A stretch of DNA of 40,976 nt from an uncultured Alphaproteobacteria bacterium. Lineage in GTDB: Bacteria > Pseudomonadota > Alphaproteobacteria > Micavibrionales > Micavibrionaceae. Shown here one piece after another: positions 25,816-35,037 of this stretch. The position numbers were made by a program, and so were the translations under genes. How positions within the stretch are numbered: position 1 is the first letter of the stretch; every line of letters begins with the position of its first letter. The notes under the pieces were generated by a model. It was given only the letters and a program-made list of their open reading frames with translations. It was not told where the DNA came from and ran no database searches. Location: positions 1-40,976 of the forward strand of contig CALDHI010000051.1 in assembly GCA_937941545.1 (NCBI GenBank), written 5' to 3'.

Positions 25816-26367
25816 ATGAGACAGACCGCATTAGAAAATATTATCACCGAGATTGTTGCCCCTCCCATACAGGATTTGGGTCTTGATTTGCTATGGGTGG
25901 AATATAAAGGCGGCATCTTGAGCATTTTCGCGGAAAATCCTGATACGGGTAAAATCACGCTGGAAGAATGCACAAAAATCAGCCGTGAGATTTCACCGCT
26001 GCTTGAGGTGGAAGACCCTATTTCCGGTAAATACCGCCTAGAAGTAAGCTCCGCAGGCATTGACCGCCCTCTTCTTAAGCTGGAAGATTTCACACGCTTT
26101 AATGATTTAGAAGCAAAAGTCGAACTAGACGAAGCAATCGAAGGTCAAAAGAAGTTCCGCGGGTTCATTCGCGGGGTTGAAAACGGTGAAATCAAACTTG
26201 AAACAGACCAAGGAATGATGGACTTACCCTTTAATACCCTATATAAAGCGAAGTTAGTAATGACGGATCATCTTATTAAAGAGACAAAAAAGCGTTTCGG
26301 CATGGCCAATGAAAACATAGACGACAAAGACGCTGAACAAGAAGAATTAGTAGAAACAACCATTTAA
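25816..26367 (+). CDS. rimP: ribosome maturation factor RimP
   Basis: The 183-residue protein aids 30S assembly. It has the two RimP subdomains: residues about 1-75 (IVAPPIQDLGLDLLWVEYKGG, TLEECTKISREISPLLEVEDPISGKYRLEVSSAGIDRPL region) and an SH3-like C-terminus. The C-terminal tail is acidic. The gene opens the rimP-nusA-infB block. No good ribosome-binding site precedes ATG 25816. An overlapping frame from ATG 25800 encodes TDRI just before the conserved region, so an N-terminal frameshift is conceivable, but the annotated frame is complete without it. Confidence 0.94.
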   Translation: MRQTALENIITEIVAPPIQDLGLDLLWVEYKGGILSIFAENPDTGKITLEECTKISREISPLLEVEDPISGKYRLEVSSAGIDRPLLKLEDFTRFNDLEAKVELDEAIEGQKKFRGFIRGVENGEIKLETDQGMMDLPFNTLYKAKLVMTDHLIKETKKRFGMANENIDDKDAEQEELVETTI

Positions 26368-26389
26368 GACATAAAAGAGGAAATACAAA

Positions 26390-27982
26390 ATGGAAATGTT
26401 ACAAGTAGCCGACGCAGTGGCACGTGAAAAAGGAATTGACCGCGATATCGTACTGGGTGCGATGGAAGAAGCGATACAGAAAGCTGGGCGCTCTAAATAT
26501 GGTCATGACCATGACATCCGCGCAACAATTGACCGCAAAAATGGCGCAATTGAAATGAAGCGCTACCGCGAAGTGGTTGAGCAAATTGACGAGGAAGAAG
26601 AAGTACGTCAGTTGACATTGGAACAAGCGCAACGTGAAAAGAAAGATGCCGCCCTTGGTGACTTCTTAATCGATGACCTGCCCCCTCTTGATTTTGGTCG
26701 TATTGCCGCGCAAACAGCCAAGCAAGTTATTGTACAAAAAGTGCGTGAAGCAGAACGTGCGCGCCAATACTTAGAATTCAAAGACCGTACAGGTGAAATC
26801 ATCAATGGCGTTATTAAACGTGTTGAATACGGTAATGTCACCATTGATATTGGTGGCGGCCGTGCCGAAGGCTATTTACGTCGCGAAGAATGTATTCCCC
26901 GCGAACATCTTAAAAATGGTGACCGTGTACGTGCCTACATTCATGAAGTACGTGAAGAACAACGTGGCCCACAAATTTTTATGTCTCGTACGCATCCTGA
27001 CTTCATGGCAAAATTATTCACACAAGAAGTGCCTGAAATTTATGAAGGCATGATTGAGATTAAAGCCGTTGCCCGTGACCCAGGAAGCCGTGCGAAAATT
27101 GCCGTGCAATCTCGTGATGGATCTGTTGATCCTGTTGGGGCCTGTGTTGGTATGCGCGGAAGTCGTGTGCAAGCCGTGGTAAACGAGCTTCAAGGCGAGA
27201 AAATTGACATCATTCCATGGACAGAAGATTTAGGAAGCTTCATCATCTCTGCCCTACAACCCGCCGAAGTGGCGAAGGTTGTTATGGACGAAGATAAGAA
27301 ACGTATGGATGTTGTTGTTCCCGAAGAACAACTTTCATTAGCGATTGGTCGTCGTGGTCAAAACGTACGCCTAGCCTCCATGTTGGTGGGTTGGGACATT
27401 GACATCATGACCGAAGAAGAAGAAGCAACGCGTCGTCAAGAAGAATTCAAATCTCGTTCTGAGCTATTTATTACGGCACTTGATATTGATGAAATGATTG
27501 CCCAGCTTCTTATTGCTGAAGGTTTCTCATCTGTTCGTGAAATTGCGGAAACGCCAATCGAAGAAATGACAGAAATTGAAGGCTTTGACGAAGATATTGG
27601 TCAAGAGCTTATCAACCGTTCGGTTACATGGCTTGAAGCACAAGCAAAAGAATTGAAAGAAAAACAAACAGAGCTTGGCATTAATGATGACCTAATGACA
27701 TTCGCAGGCTTAACACCTGAAATCATTATCAAACTGGGTCAAAACGAGGTTAAATCACGCGATGATTTGGCCGACTTAGCAGCGGATGAATTGGTTGAAA
27801 TCTTAGGAGAAGGCTCAATGAAAGAGCGCGACGCTGAAACATTAATCATGAAAGCGCGTGAACATTGGTTTGCGGAAGAAGACGCCCAAAAAGCAAAAGA
27901 AGAGGAAGCCGCGGCAGAAAATGACAACGCAGGAGATGCAGAGGCCGAACAAGCCCCCGCTGAAGCCGCCTCCAATGCTTAG
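26390..27982 (+). CDS. nusA: transcription termination/antitermination factor NusA
   Basis: The 530-residue factor binds RNA polymerase and nascent RNA. Domains in order: NusA N-terminal (1-125), S1 (about 135-200, GEIINGVIKRVEYGNVTIDIGG region), two KH domains (about 230-345, with VGMRGSRVQ and LAIGRRGQNVRLAS) and two C-terminal helix-hairpin-helix acidic repeats (about 365-495), followed by an Ala/Glu-rich tail. It lies 22 bases after rimP with a GAGGAAA site. The usual next gene, ylxR, is missing and infB comes after 134 bases. Confidence 0.96.
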   Translation: MEMLQVADAVAREKGIDRDIVLGAMEEAIQKAGRSKYGHDHDIRATIDRKNGAIEMKRYREVVEQIDEEEEVRQLTLEQAQREKKDAALGDFLIDDLPPLDFGRIAAQTAKQVIVQKVREAERARQYLEFKDRTGEIINGVIKRVEYGNVTIDIGGGRAEGYLRREECIPREHLKNGDRVRAYIHEVREEQRGPQIFMSRTHPDFMAKLFTQEVPEIYEGMIEIKAVARDPGSRAKIAVQSRDGSVDPVGACVGMRGSRVQAVVNELQGEKIDIIPWTEDLGSFIISALQPAEVAKVVMDEDKKRMDVVVPEEQLSLAIGRRGQNVRLASMLVGWDIDIMTEEEEATRRQEEFKSRSELFITALDIDEMIAQLLIAEGFSSVREIAETPIEEMTEIEGFDEDIGQELINRSVTWLEAQAKELKEKQTELGINDDLMTFAGLTPEIIIKLGQNEVKSRDDLADLAADELVEILGEGSMKERDAETLIMKAREHWFAEEDAQKAKEEEAAAENDNAGDAEAEQAPAEAASNA

Positions 27983-28116
27983 CCTTCACGCGTTTGCGCG
28001 CGTATGGGTGACTAAAATAAAATGAGCTAGATCTTGCCTTTACACTTTCGGCACGGATCTGGTTCTTTAATAAGAATAAGATAAGTGTTTAAAAGTATAA
28101 AAATTAAAGGCAAGAC

Positions 28117-30579
28117 ATGACTGATAGTAAAAAAACAGATGACGCTCAAGACACCAAAACAGACGATGCGCCAAAGAAAACTTTAGGCCTCAAAGGTGGA
28201 ACGCTTAGTCTTAAAGGTGGCCCCAGCGCCCCTAAGCCTGCGGGTACGGTTGTTGAAGTGCGTCGCAAACGCTCTGCGGGTCGTGGCACTATTCAAACGC
28301 CAGACCATGCCGCGCCCACAACACCGACTAGCAATGTCTCTCCGTTAGCCAATCTTAATCCAACGGAACGCGATGCGCGTGCCAAAGCGTTACAAGAAGC
28401 CTTGGCCAATGAAGGCAAAGAAGACAAAAATAAATTGCCACCGCCCCCAACTAAGGCAAGCGAAGCAGAAAAAATCCCAACGACACATGATGCCCGTAAA
28501 GCCGAGCTTGAAGAGCTTCTTCGGATTGAAGAAGACGAGAAAAAGCGCGCCGAAAAAACGGATACAGCCAATCAGCAGAAATTTAGACAGCAACAATCCA
28601 CGTTGCCTGTTAAAAAAGAAGCCGAGCGTGACCAGTATAAGAAACCAACCCGTAACCCAATGGCAGATCCGCGCCGTCGCGGCGGTAAAATTACGGTTAC
28701 ACAAGTTCTAAACAATAACTTTGAACGTGACCGTAACATGTCTATGGCGGCGCAAAAACGTGCCCGTGAAAAAGCGCGCCTTGCCGCTGCTGGCCCTAAA
28801 CAGGCGGTTGAAAAAGTCTTCCGTGAAGTGACCGTACCCGAAGCTATTACAGTTCAAGACCTTGCGAACCGTATGACAGAGCGTAGCGTTGATGTGATTA
28901 AAGAGTTGATGAAGCTTGGTATCATGGCAACAACAAACCAAACCATTGATGCCGATACGGCGGAATTGGTGATTGAAGAATTTGGTCATAAGATTAAACG
29001 TGTGACGGATTCAGACGTTGAAATGGCGATTAATACGAGGGAAGATGATCCTGAAGACCTCGTTGATCGTGCGCCTGTTGTCACTATCATGGGTCACGTT
29101 GACCATGGTAAGACCTCCCTTCTTGATGCCTTGCGTCAAACAGATGTTGTTGGCGGCGAAGCAGGTGGTATTACGCAACATATTGGGGCGTATCAAATTA
29201 ATGTGAGCTCTGGCGAAAAAGTCACCTTCCTTGATACACCTGGACATGCCGCCTTTACGGCCATGCGGGCACGTGGTGCGCATGTGACCGACATCGTTGT
29301 GATTGTTGTCTCTGCGGCAGATTCAATCATGCCACAAACAGTTGAGGCAATTAATCATGCGAAAGCGTCGGGCGCGCCCATCATTGTGGCGATTAACAAA
29401 ATCGACCTTCCAGATGCCAACCCAACAAAGGTTAAGCAAGACCTTCTTCAGTATGAGCTTATTGCCGAAGATATGGGCGGTGATATTCAATGTATTGAAA
29501 TATCAGCAAAGCAAAGAACGAACTTAGACAAATTAGTCGAAGCCATTATTTTGCAATCTGAAATCTTAGAATTAAAAGCCAATCCAAATCGTAACGCCCA
29601 AGGCGCCGTTGTGGAATCCAAGATGGAGCCAGGTCGTGGGTCTGTTGCAACTATCCTTATCCAAAACGGAACGCTGAAAATTGGTGATACGTTTGTTGTG
29701 GGGGCAGAATTTGGTAAAGTTCGCGCACTTATCAACGACAAAGGCGAAAACATTGTGAAAGCTGGGCCAGGTTTACCTGTTGAAGTCTTAGGCTTGAACG
29801 GCACACCCGAAGCGGGTGATGTGTTGAACGTTGCCAACGAAGCCAAAGCACGTGAGATTGCACAGCATCGTGCCGATCAAAAACGTGAGAAACAAGCCAT
29901 GGCGGTGACAACCAACCGTACGTTTGAAAACATGTTGGCCTCGCAAGACGGTAAGAAGAAAACATTACAAATTGTTATTAAAGGAGACGTGCATGGCTCT
30001 GTTGAAGCCATCATCGGCTCACTTCACAAAATGACAGAAGATAATGACGAAATCGCCGTACAGATTCTACATTCTGGCGTTGGTGGTATCACTGAATCTG
30101 ATGTAACCTTAGCGGGTGCATCAAACGCGATGCTGATCGGATTTAACGTACGTGCCAATAAGCAAGCGCGTGAACAATCAGATCGTGAAGATGTTATTAT
30201 CAAATACTACAACATCATCTATAACGTCATTGACGATGCCAAAGCCATCCTTGGTGGCATGCTTGATCCGCTTGAACGTGAAGTTTACCTTGGTCAGGCA
30301 CAAATTCGTCAGGTCTTTGATATTTCCAGATATGGTAAGATTGCGGGTTGTATAATTACAACAGGCTTGGTCAAACGCGGCGCAGGGGTTCGTTTGCTTC
30401 GTGATGACGTTGTTATCCATGAAGGTACACTGAAAACCTTGAAACGCTTTAAAGATGAAGTTAAAGAGGTCAAAGAAGGTATTGAATGTGGTATGGCGTT
30501 TGAAAGCTATGATGATGTCAAAGAAAATGACGTTATCGAATGCTACGAAGTCGTAGAAGAAGCCAGAAGCTTGGATTAA
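28117..30579 (+). CDS. infB: translation initiation factor IF-2
   Basis: The 820-residue GTPase places initiator tRNA on the ribosome. The N-terminal opening has the alphaproteobacterial pattern [14 protein letters not shown] and an 'RRKRSAGRG' stretch, then a Lys/Glu-rich linker and the IF2-N domain (about 245-290). The G domain shows G1 [10 protein letters not shown]3 DTPGHAAF and G4 NKID. Domain II, the IF2 insert and the C-terminal tRNA-binding domain complete the protein. The full length is intact. A palindromic repeat separates it from rbfA. Confidence 0.97.
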   Translation: MTDSKKTDDAQDTKTDDAPKKTLGLKGGTLSLKGGPSAPKPAGTVVEVRRKRSAGRGTIQTPDHAAPTTPTSNVSPLANLNPTERDARAKALQEALANEGKEDKNKLPPPPTKASEAEKIPTTHDARKAELEELLRIEEDEKKRAEKTDTANQQKFRQQQSTLPVKKEAERDQYKKPTRNPMADPRRRGGKITVTQVLNNNFERDRNMSMAAQKRAREKARLAAAGPKQAVEKVFREVTVPEAITVQDLANRMTERSVDVIKELMKLGIMATTNQTIDADTAELVIEEFGHKIKRVTDSDVEMAINTREDDPEDLVDRAPVVTIMGHVDHGKTSLLDALRQTDVVGGEAGGITQHIGAYQINVSSGEKVTFLDTPGHAAFTAMRARGAHVTDIVVIVVSAADSIMPQTVEAINHAKASGAPIIVAINKIDLPDANPTKVKQDLLQYELIAEDMGGDIQCIEISAKQRTNLDKLVEAIILQSEILELKANPNRNAQGAVVESKMEPGRGSVATILIQNGTLKIGDTFVVGAEFGKVRALINDKGENIVKAGPGLPVEVLGLNGTPEAGDVLNVANEAKAREIAQHRADQKREKQAMAVTTNRTFENMLASQDGKKKTLQIVIKGDVHGSVEAIIGSLHKMTEDNDEIAVQILHSGVGGITESDVTLAGASNAMLIGFNVRANKQAREQSDREDVIIKYYNIIYNVIDDAKAILGGMLDPLEREVYLGQAQIRQVFDISRYGKIAGCIITTGLVKRGAGVRLLRDDVVIHEGTLKTLKRFKDEVKEVKEGIECGMAFESYDDVKENDVIECYEVVEEARSLD

Positions 30580-30591
30580 TATTAAGAAAAA

Positions 30592-30694
30592 CGTCATTGC
30601 GAGCACAAAAGAATTTTGAGCGACGCAATCCACCTAAAGCTAAAGATAGATTGCCGCGTCGCCCCAATAAATATTGAGGCTCCTAGCAATGACG
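30592..30694. repeat. CGTCATTGCGAG palindromic repeat, copy C
   Basis: The ends CGTCATTGCGAG and CTAGCAATGACG are inverted with two changes. Inside are GAGCGACGCAATCC and GATTGCCGCGTCGC, which pair as an inner stem. It fills almost the whole infB-rbfA gap and ends 16 bases before the rbfA start. Confidence 0.75.
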
Positions 30695-30710
30695 ATGAAG
30701 AATATAGAAA

Positions 30711-31106
30711 ATGAAAAAGAAAAACCCAAATCCACATAAAGGCCCATCGCAACGTCAACTTCGCGTTGGGGAGCAGTTCCGTCATATCATTGCAGAAAGC
30801 ATGGCGAAGGGGCATTTTCATGATGAAATATTGCTCAATGTCGCCAGCCAGTTGACCGTGACCGAAGTTGTACCCACGCCTGACCTGCGTCAAGCAACGG
30901 CGTACGTTATATCGTTGGGAGGCGCGAACATGGACGCCTTGCTTCCTGCGCTTAACAATAACGCAAACGTATTTCAGCGCGATATTAACGCCAGCTCTAC
31001 CTTAAAATTCACGCCAAAAATACGCTTCAAAGAAGATACGTCTTTCGAAAAAGCGCAAAAGCTGGATGAGCTTCTCAATACTATCCAATATTCAGATCAG
31101 GAATAG
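30711..31106 (+). CDS. rbfA: 30S ribosome-binding factor RbfA
   Basis: The 131-residue KH-like protein binds the 30S subunit during cold-sensitive maturation. Family marks: SQRQLRVGEQFRHIIAE at the N-terminus, LTVTEVVPTPDLRQATAYV in the middle and LKFTPKIRFKEDTSFEKAQKLDELL at the C-terminus. It sits between infB and truB as usual, but both flanking gaps are filled by copies of the CGTCATTGCGAG repeat. The ribosome-binding site is weak. Confidence 0.95.
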   Translation: MKKKNPNPHKGPSQRQLRVGEQFRHIIAESMAKGHFHDEILLNVASQLTVTEVVPTPDLRQATAYVISLGGANMDALLPALNNNANVFQRDINASSTLKFTPKIRFKEDTSFEKAQKLDELLNTIQYSDQE

Positions 31107-31122
31107 ACTATGTTTCTTAATA

Positions 31123-31208
31123 CGTCATTGCGAGAAGCTATGCTTCGAAGCAATCCATTTCAATTTCATGATGGATTGCCGCGCTCACTTCGTTCACTCG
31201 CAATGACG
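31123..31208. repeat. CGTCATTGCGAG palindromic repeat, copy D
   Basis: This 86-base element has perfect inverted ends CGTCATTGCGAG / CTCGCAATGACG and inner blocks GAAGCAATCCATTT and ATGGATTGC that also pair. Its last base is the first G of the GAGG (31208-31211) that serves as the truB ribosome-binding site. Confidence 0.8.
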
Positions 31209-31218
31209 AGGTCTCGAA

Positions 31219-32259
31219 ATGGGTAAACGCAAAAAAGGTAATCCTATTCACGGTTGGATTAATTTCCACAAACCTGTTGGCATGACATCGACGCAAGCCG
31301 TGGGTAAAATCCGTTATGCCCTACAAGCGCAAAAGGTTGGGCATGGGGGAACACTTGATCCCCTTGCCTCTGGCGTGCTTCCCATTGCACTTGGGGAGGC
31401 CACCAAAACCGTTAATTTCATTCAAGATGCGATGAAGATTTATAACTTCACCGTCACATGGGGTGAGCAACGCAGTACCGATGATGCCGAAGGTGACGCG
31501 ATTCAATCTTCCGATAAGCGCCCCACCCTAGATGAGATCACCGCCCTGCTCCCACAATTTATTGGTGACATACAACAAATCCCTCCCCAATTTTCTGCTA
31601 TTAAAATTGAAGGTGAGCGCGCCTATGACATCGCCCGCGATGGCGAGCATGCGGATATCAAAAGCCGTGAAGTTTATATTGAAGAGTTTGTTATTATAGA
31701 GCCTCAGGCGGACAAGTCCGCTACAGCCGCAAGTAACCAAGATATATCAAATGAACCGTCTCGCCCTCCCGCTTGCGGGCATGGCGACACTTCGATGTCG
31801 CAGACATCGTTTAAAGTAACATGCGGTAAAGGAACCTATATCCGTTCTCTCGCCCGTGATATGGGGCAACTATTGGGCTGTTACGGCTACATCTCCGCGC
31901 TTGAGCGTGCCGAAGTGGGCGCAATGCCCCTTAAAGATGCGATTTCCCTTGATATTTTTGAGGAAATGATTGATAACCCTACACAAGAAAGAGACTTAAG
32001 CAGAATCATTCTGCCTCTTCAGACCGTCCTGGACGACATCCCGGTTTTGGCCTTGAAGGAAAAAGAATGGCTCGCGTTGAAAAACGGTAATGCAATCTCA
32101 TTTCTAGCTAAGCCTGATTTGGCCCGTATGGAACAAATTGGGATTGATTGGAAATCAGATGATTACTTTACCGCCCTCGCCACTTATGAGGACAAAGCCA
32201 TTGCGATGGTGGAGACTTATGGGGCGAAAATTCAACCTGTTAGGGTCTTTAATTTATAA
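31219..32259 (+). CDS. truB: tRNA pseudouridine-55 synthase with an in-frame insertion
   Basis: The 346-residue enzyme makes pseudouridine 55 in tRNA. Motifs: GWINFHKPVGMTSTQAV, the catalytic GHGGTLDPLASGVLPIALGEATK region with its Asp, FSAIKIEGERAYDIAR and GKGTYIRSLARDMG. Between 'VYIEEFVIIE' and 'FKVTCGKGTYIRS' there are about 36 extra residues (roughly 161-196) not found in typical TruB. They are encoded by three DNA hairpins (31701-31808), one of them a copy of the CTCAGG repeat. The reading frame stays open, so the enzyme is probably active with a surface loop. The start has GAGG 7 bases upstream; rpsO follows after 27 bases. Confidence 0.95.
   Translation: MGKRKKGNPIHGWINFHKPVGMTSTQAVGKIRYALQAQKVGHGGTLDPLASGVLPIALGEATKTVNFIQDAMKIYNFTVTWGEQRSTDDAEGDAIQSSDKRPTLDEITALLPQFIGDIQQIPPQFSAIKIEGERAYDIARDGEHADIKSREVYIEEFVIIEPQADKSATAASNQDISNEPSRPPACGHGDTSMSQTSFKVTCGKGTYIRSLARDMGQLLGCYGYISALERAEVGAMPLKDAISLDIFEEMIDNPTQERDLSRIILPLQTVLDDIPVLALKEKEWLALKNGNAISFLAKPDLARMEQIGIDWKSDDYFTALATYEDKAIAMVETYGAKIQPVRVFNL
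31701..31808 (+). repeat. palindromic repeat block inserted in frame inside truB
   Basis: Three hairpins: GCGGAC-AA-GTCCGC (31708-31721) inside a CTCAGG...CTACAG context; TCGCC..CCCGC-TT-GCGGG..GGCGA (31761-31786); and CGATGTC-GCA-GACATCG (31793-31809). The first aligns with the intergenic copy at 21044-21076, with a compensatory A-T for G-C change. The block adds about 36 codons and no stop. This resembles Rickettsia palindromic elements, which insert in frame in genes. Confidence 0.6.
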
Positions 32260-32286
32260 ATTAGTTTAACCAAAAAGGAGAAACCG

Positions 32287-32556
32287 ATGTCGATTACAAG
32301 TACACGTAAAGCAGAAGTAATTAAAGATAACGCCCAAGGAAAAGACGATACTGGTTCACCAGAAGTACAAATCGCTATTCTAACAGAGCGTATCAACAAT
32401 CTTTCTGAGCACATGAAAACAAACAAAAAAGATTTTGGTTCACGCCGTGGTCTTTTGGCGATGGTGGCAAAACGTCGTAAATTGCTTGATTACCTAATCA
32501 ACAATGACAATGCCCGTTACCAAGCTATCTTGAAGAAATGTGGTATCCGTCGTTAA
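32287..32556 (+). CDS. rpsO: 30S ribosomal protein S15
   Basis: The 89-residue protein binds 16S rRNA in the platform. The whole sequence fits S15: [44 protein letters not shown] and the C-terminal [12 protein letters not shown]. An AAGGAG site lies 6 bases before the ATG. It is the last gene of the rimP-to-rpsO block and is followed by a strong terminator; pnp, usually next, is about 2.8 kb further on. Confidence 0.98.
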   Translation: MSITSTRKAEVIKDNAQGKDDTGSPEVQIAILTERINNLSEHMKTNKKDFGSRRGLLAMVAKRRKLLDYLINNDNARYQAILKKCGIRR

Positions 32557-32583
32557 GACCGATAAACACCCCAAGAATTCAAT

Positions 32584-32614
32584 AAAGCCGCTCTTAATTG
32601 TAGCGGCTTTTTTT
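32584..32614 (+). terminator. intrinsic terminator after rpsO
   Basis: AAAGCCGCT and AGCGGCTTT form a perfect 9-base stem around a 9-base loop, followed by a T-run. It lies 28 bases after the rpsO stop. Confidence 0.93.
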
Positions 32615-32630
32615 ATACTCACATGAATAA

Positions 32631-32659
32631 TTGACAAACACACTTCATTTTGTTATGGT
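32631..32659 (+). promoter_or_regulatory. sigma-70 promoter of the secreted-protein gene
   Basis: TTGACA (32631-32636), a 17-base spacer and TATGGT (32654-32659), directly after the rpsO terminator and about 20 bases before the start of the transcript leader of the next gene. Confidence 0.6.
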
Positions 32660-32686
32660 TATGAAAATAAAAATAAAGGTAAAATT

Positions 32687-33109
32687 ATGAACAAGTTTTT
32701 CAAAGCTTTTCTTTTATCATCAGCGTTAAGTGGTATCAGTACCGCAATTGCCGCAGACGAACTAAGTCCAGTGGATGTATTAAACGCAGAAATAGAAAAA
32801 TGTGATGCGCTAATAAAAGGTATATCTAGAGGGAAATGCTTAGTAAACGCTTATAACGAAACAGTAGCAGACGCAATTTCATCCACCGAACAGCTCGCAC
32901 ACATGCAAACAACAGATGTTTACAAAAACTTTATTCAAGAACAAAAATCTGCAGACTTAAGTGAAGCGTGCCCGACCCTTGAAGAGGCATTGGCCATTAT
33001 GCCACCGATGACTATCACAGAGGTTCCAAATTACGTGGTTAACAAAGCACTAGACTGTGCAAGTTTTCACGAGGGTGTTGAACAAGATATAAACGGGCTT
33101 TCATTATAA
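32687..33109 (+). CDS. secreted protein of unknown function with four cysteines
   Basis: The 140-residue protein has a signal peptide (basic MNKFFK, hydrophobic 7-17, cleavage near TAIAA, residue 23). The mature 117 residues are acidic and mainly helical and have four cysteines (EKCDAL, GKCLVN, EACPTL, LDCASF), enough for two disulfides. Its own promoter and AAAGG ribosome-binding site are clear. I recognise no family. It and the next three minus-strand genes separate rpsO from pnp. Confidence 0.8.
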   Translation: MNKFFKAFLLSSALSGISTAIAADELSPVDVLNAEIEKCDALIKGISRGKCLVNAYNETVADAISSTEQLAHMQTTDVYKNFIQEQKSADLSEACPTLEEALAIMPPMTITEVPNYVVNKALDCASFHEGVEQDINGLSL

Positions 33110-33173
33110 AAAGTCTATTATTTTTACCCTATCAACTATAGCTATGCCTAATGACATTAAAGAAATCAGGACT

Positions 33174-33701
33174 TTACTTCCCTGCGCGCTCAATACCTTC
33201 TTTGAGGAGCTTCTTCGCTTCCTCGGCGTCGCCCCAACCTAAGATTTTTACCCATTTACCTTTTTCAAGGTCTTTGTAATGCGTGAAGAAATGCTCGATT
33301 TGTTGGCAAACAATTTCAGGTAGATCGAACACATTTTCGATATCTTTATGATAAGGGAACATTTTAGTTGTTGGCTTGGCGATGATTTTCTCATCCATGC
33401 CACCATCATCTTCCATCTTAAGCACACCAATGGGGTTCACAGGGATAACCGCGCCCGCAATCACAGGCACATCACCCACGATTAGCACATCCACAGGATC
33501 ACCATCCTCAGACAATGTGTGGGGAATGAAACCATAGTTTCCTGGGTAATGCATAGGCGTATGAACAAAACGATCCACGAATATCGCACCAGACTCTTTA
33601 TCAATCTCATATTTAACAGGGACTGCGCCGACTGTGTTCTCCACAATCACGTTGACTTCGTTTGGAGCATCCTTGCCCATTGAGATTTTTGAGATATCCA
33701 T
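33174..33701 (-). CDS. ppa: inorganic pyrophosphatase
   Basis: The 175-residue enzyme hydrolyses pyrophosphate from biosynthetic reactions. It is the family I type, exactly the usual bacterial length. The active-site signature [10 protein letters not shown] is present with its Mg2+-binding aspartates, together with GNYGFIPHT and the E-K-rich N-terminal [15 protein letters not shown]. The gene converges on the secreted-protein gene and lies 66 bases downstream of gpmA on the same strand. Confidence 0.97.
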   Translation of the reverse strand: MDISKISMGKDAPNEVNVIVENTVGAVPVKYEIDKESGAIFVDRFVHTPMHYPGNYGFIPHTLSEDGDPVDVLIVGDVPVIAGAVIPVNPIGVLKMEDDGGMDEKIIAKPTTKMFPYHKDIENVFDLPEIVCQQIEHFFTHYKDLEKGKWVKILGWGDAEEAKKLLKEGIERAGK

Positions 33702-33767
33702 TGTTCATTCCTTATAATTTAAAACTAATTACTTATAGATTTTTGAACAGGAAATGACAATATGAAA

Positions 33768-34388
33768 TTACTTTAAGCTATAACGTTTTTTGATTTCGCC
33801 ATTATCCAACTCAAATACAACAGGAACGCCTGTTTCCATTTCGGCTGCGTTAATTGTGTCTGGCGTTTCAACGCCGAGGATAATCAACATCGCACGCAGG
33901 CTGTTTCCATGGGCCGCAATCAGGACGTTTTTGTTCTCATCCAACATCGGCTTGATATTTGCTTCGTAATAAGGACGCACGCGTTTTTCGACTACGTCTT
34001 GCAGGCACTCACCTCCTGGTGGTGGTACATCGTATGAGCGACGCCAGATATGCACTTGCTCATCACCGTATTTCGCACGGGTCTCGTCTTTGTTTAGCCC
34101 AGTCAAATCGCCATAGTCGCGCTCACGCAGGTCATCATGGTAAATCATAGTGTCAATAAGCGCATCATACCCCGCCTCTTTCAACGCCAACTCCGCCGTG
34201 TGATTGGCGCGTTTTAGGGTGCTGGTAAACACTTGGTCAAAATCAATGCCCGCTTCTTTAAGCAGTTTCCCGCCTTTGACGGCTTCCGCACGCCCCTCAT
34301 CCGTCAGCTCCACATCCTTAAAGCCCGTAAATTTATTAGCCAAATTCCAAGTGGATTGACCGTGACGCATTAAAACTAAGTAATTCAT
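33768..34388 (-). CDS. gpmA: 2,3-bisphosphoglycerate-dependent phosphoglycerate mutase
   Basis: The 206-residue glycolytic enzyme begins with LVLMRHGQSTWN, in which His9 is the phosphorylated residue. It has FTGFKDVELTDEG, the acidic region RERDYGDLTGLNKDE and the second active-site histidine in IAAHGNSLRAM. It is shorter than the 250-residue E. coli enzyme but matches the short form common in alphaproteobacteria. The upstream gene ends one base before its ATG, so the two are probably translated together. Confidence 0.95.
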   Translation of the reverse strand: MNYLVLMRHGQSTWNLANKFTGFKDVELTDEGRAEAVKGGKLLKEAGIDFDQVFTSTLKRANHTAELALKEAGYDALIDTMIYHDDLRERDYGDLTGLNKDETRAKYGDEQVHIWRRSYDVPPPGGECLQDVVEKRVRPYYEANIKPMLDENKNVLIAAHGNSLRAMLIILGVETPDTINAAEMETGVPVVFELDNGEIKKRYSLK

Positions 34389-34389
34389 G

Positions 34390-35037
34390 TTATATAATCC
34401 CCAACTCTTTAGAACGTTTAATTACATCTGGCATAGCAACGACTCCCATCACGTAATCTGTTTCTTTATTATCACCAGAGGCTACAGTAACACCCACGAT
34501 AACTCCATCTTTATCTAGCAAAGGTATACCTTTAAGTTTTTCACGTTGGCAATTAAACATATCGTCAGTCATCGTATTTCTATTAAACTGAGCACTAACA
34601 TTAAAATACATGATATTTGTATATTCAAAACCATCTCGTTCAAGTTTAAAACCTAGACTTGAATTGATTGCACCAACCATAGCCCAATCATCAGAAATCT
34701 GCACAACCTTTTTACCTAAGTGCTGTATTCCCCAGTTTTCAGAAAAAACGTCTTTATAAAAAAACTGACTTTCTGCAATACGATCTTTAATAGTTGCGGC
34801 AATATCTGCAGGCAACAACTTATCTACGTCCGTAAGATAATCAAGGTTATCATACAAAACCTCGATAGTTGACAAGGTATCTGCTACAGGGGCTAAGTTT
34901 TTGGCAAGAGTTAATAATGCCTCTGGCGCAATAGATAAGCCACCCTTGGCCGATTTAGTTTTTTCCAATCTTTCCCATAAGTTATTTAACGCCTCTTCGC
35001 TAAGTAAATCAACGGCAGGCCTAGAACGTATAAGCAT
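34390..35037 (-). CDS. unknown protein, 215 residues, possible degenerate protease fold
   Basis: No firm family. The first 60 residues are helical (LSEEALNNLWERLEKTKSAKGG, LTLAKNLAPVADTLSTIEV). The C-terminal segment KLKGIPLLDKDGVIVGVTVAS looks like the last strands of trypsin-like proteases, where GNSGGPLLD is usual, but the catalytic Gly-Ser-Gly is absent. If related, it would be a pseudo-protease (weak inference). No signal peptide or membrane helix. It is upstream of gpmA with one base between, and its start is divergent from pnp. Confidence 0.75.
   Translation of the reverse strand: MLIRSRPAVDLLSEEALNNLWERLEKTKSAKGGLSIAPEALLTLAKNLAPVADTLSTIEVLYDNLDYLTDVDKLLPADIAATIKDRIAESQFFYKDVFSENWGIQHLGKKVVQISDDWAMVGAINSSLGFKLERDGFEYTNIMYFNVSAQFNRNTMTDDMFNCQREKLKGIPLLDKDGVIVGVTVASGDNKETDYVMGVVAMPDVIKRSKELGII

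Noticed and set aside
26399-26632. Long antisense frames opposite nusA, infB, pnp and the coiled-coil gene
   Set aside because: They follow from codon bias of the sense genes and show no start signals or recognisable products.
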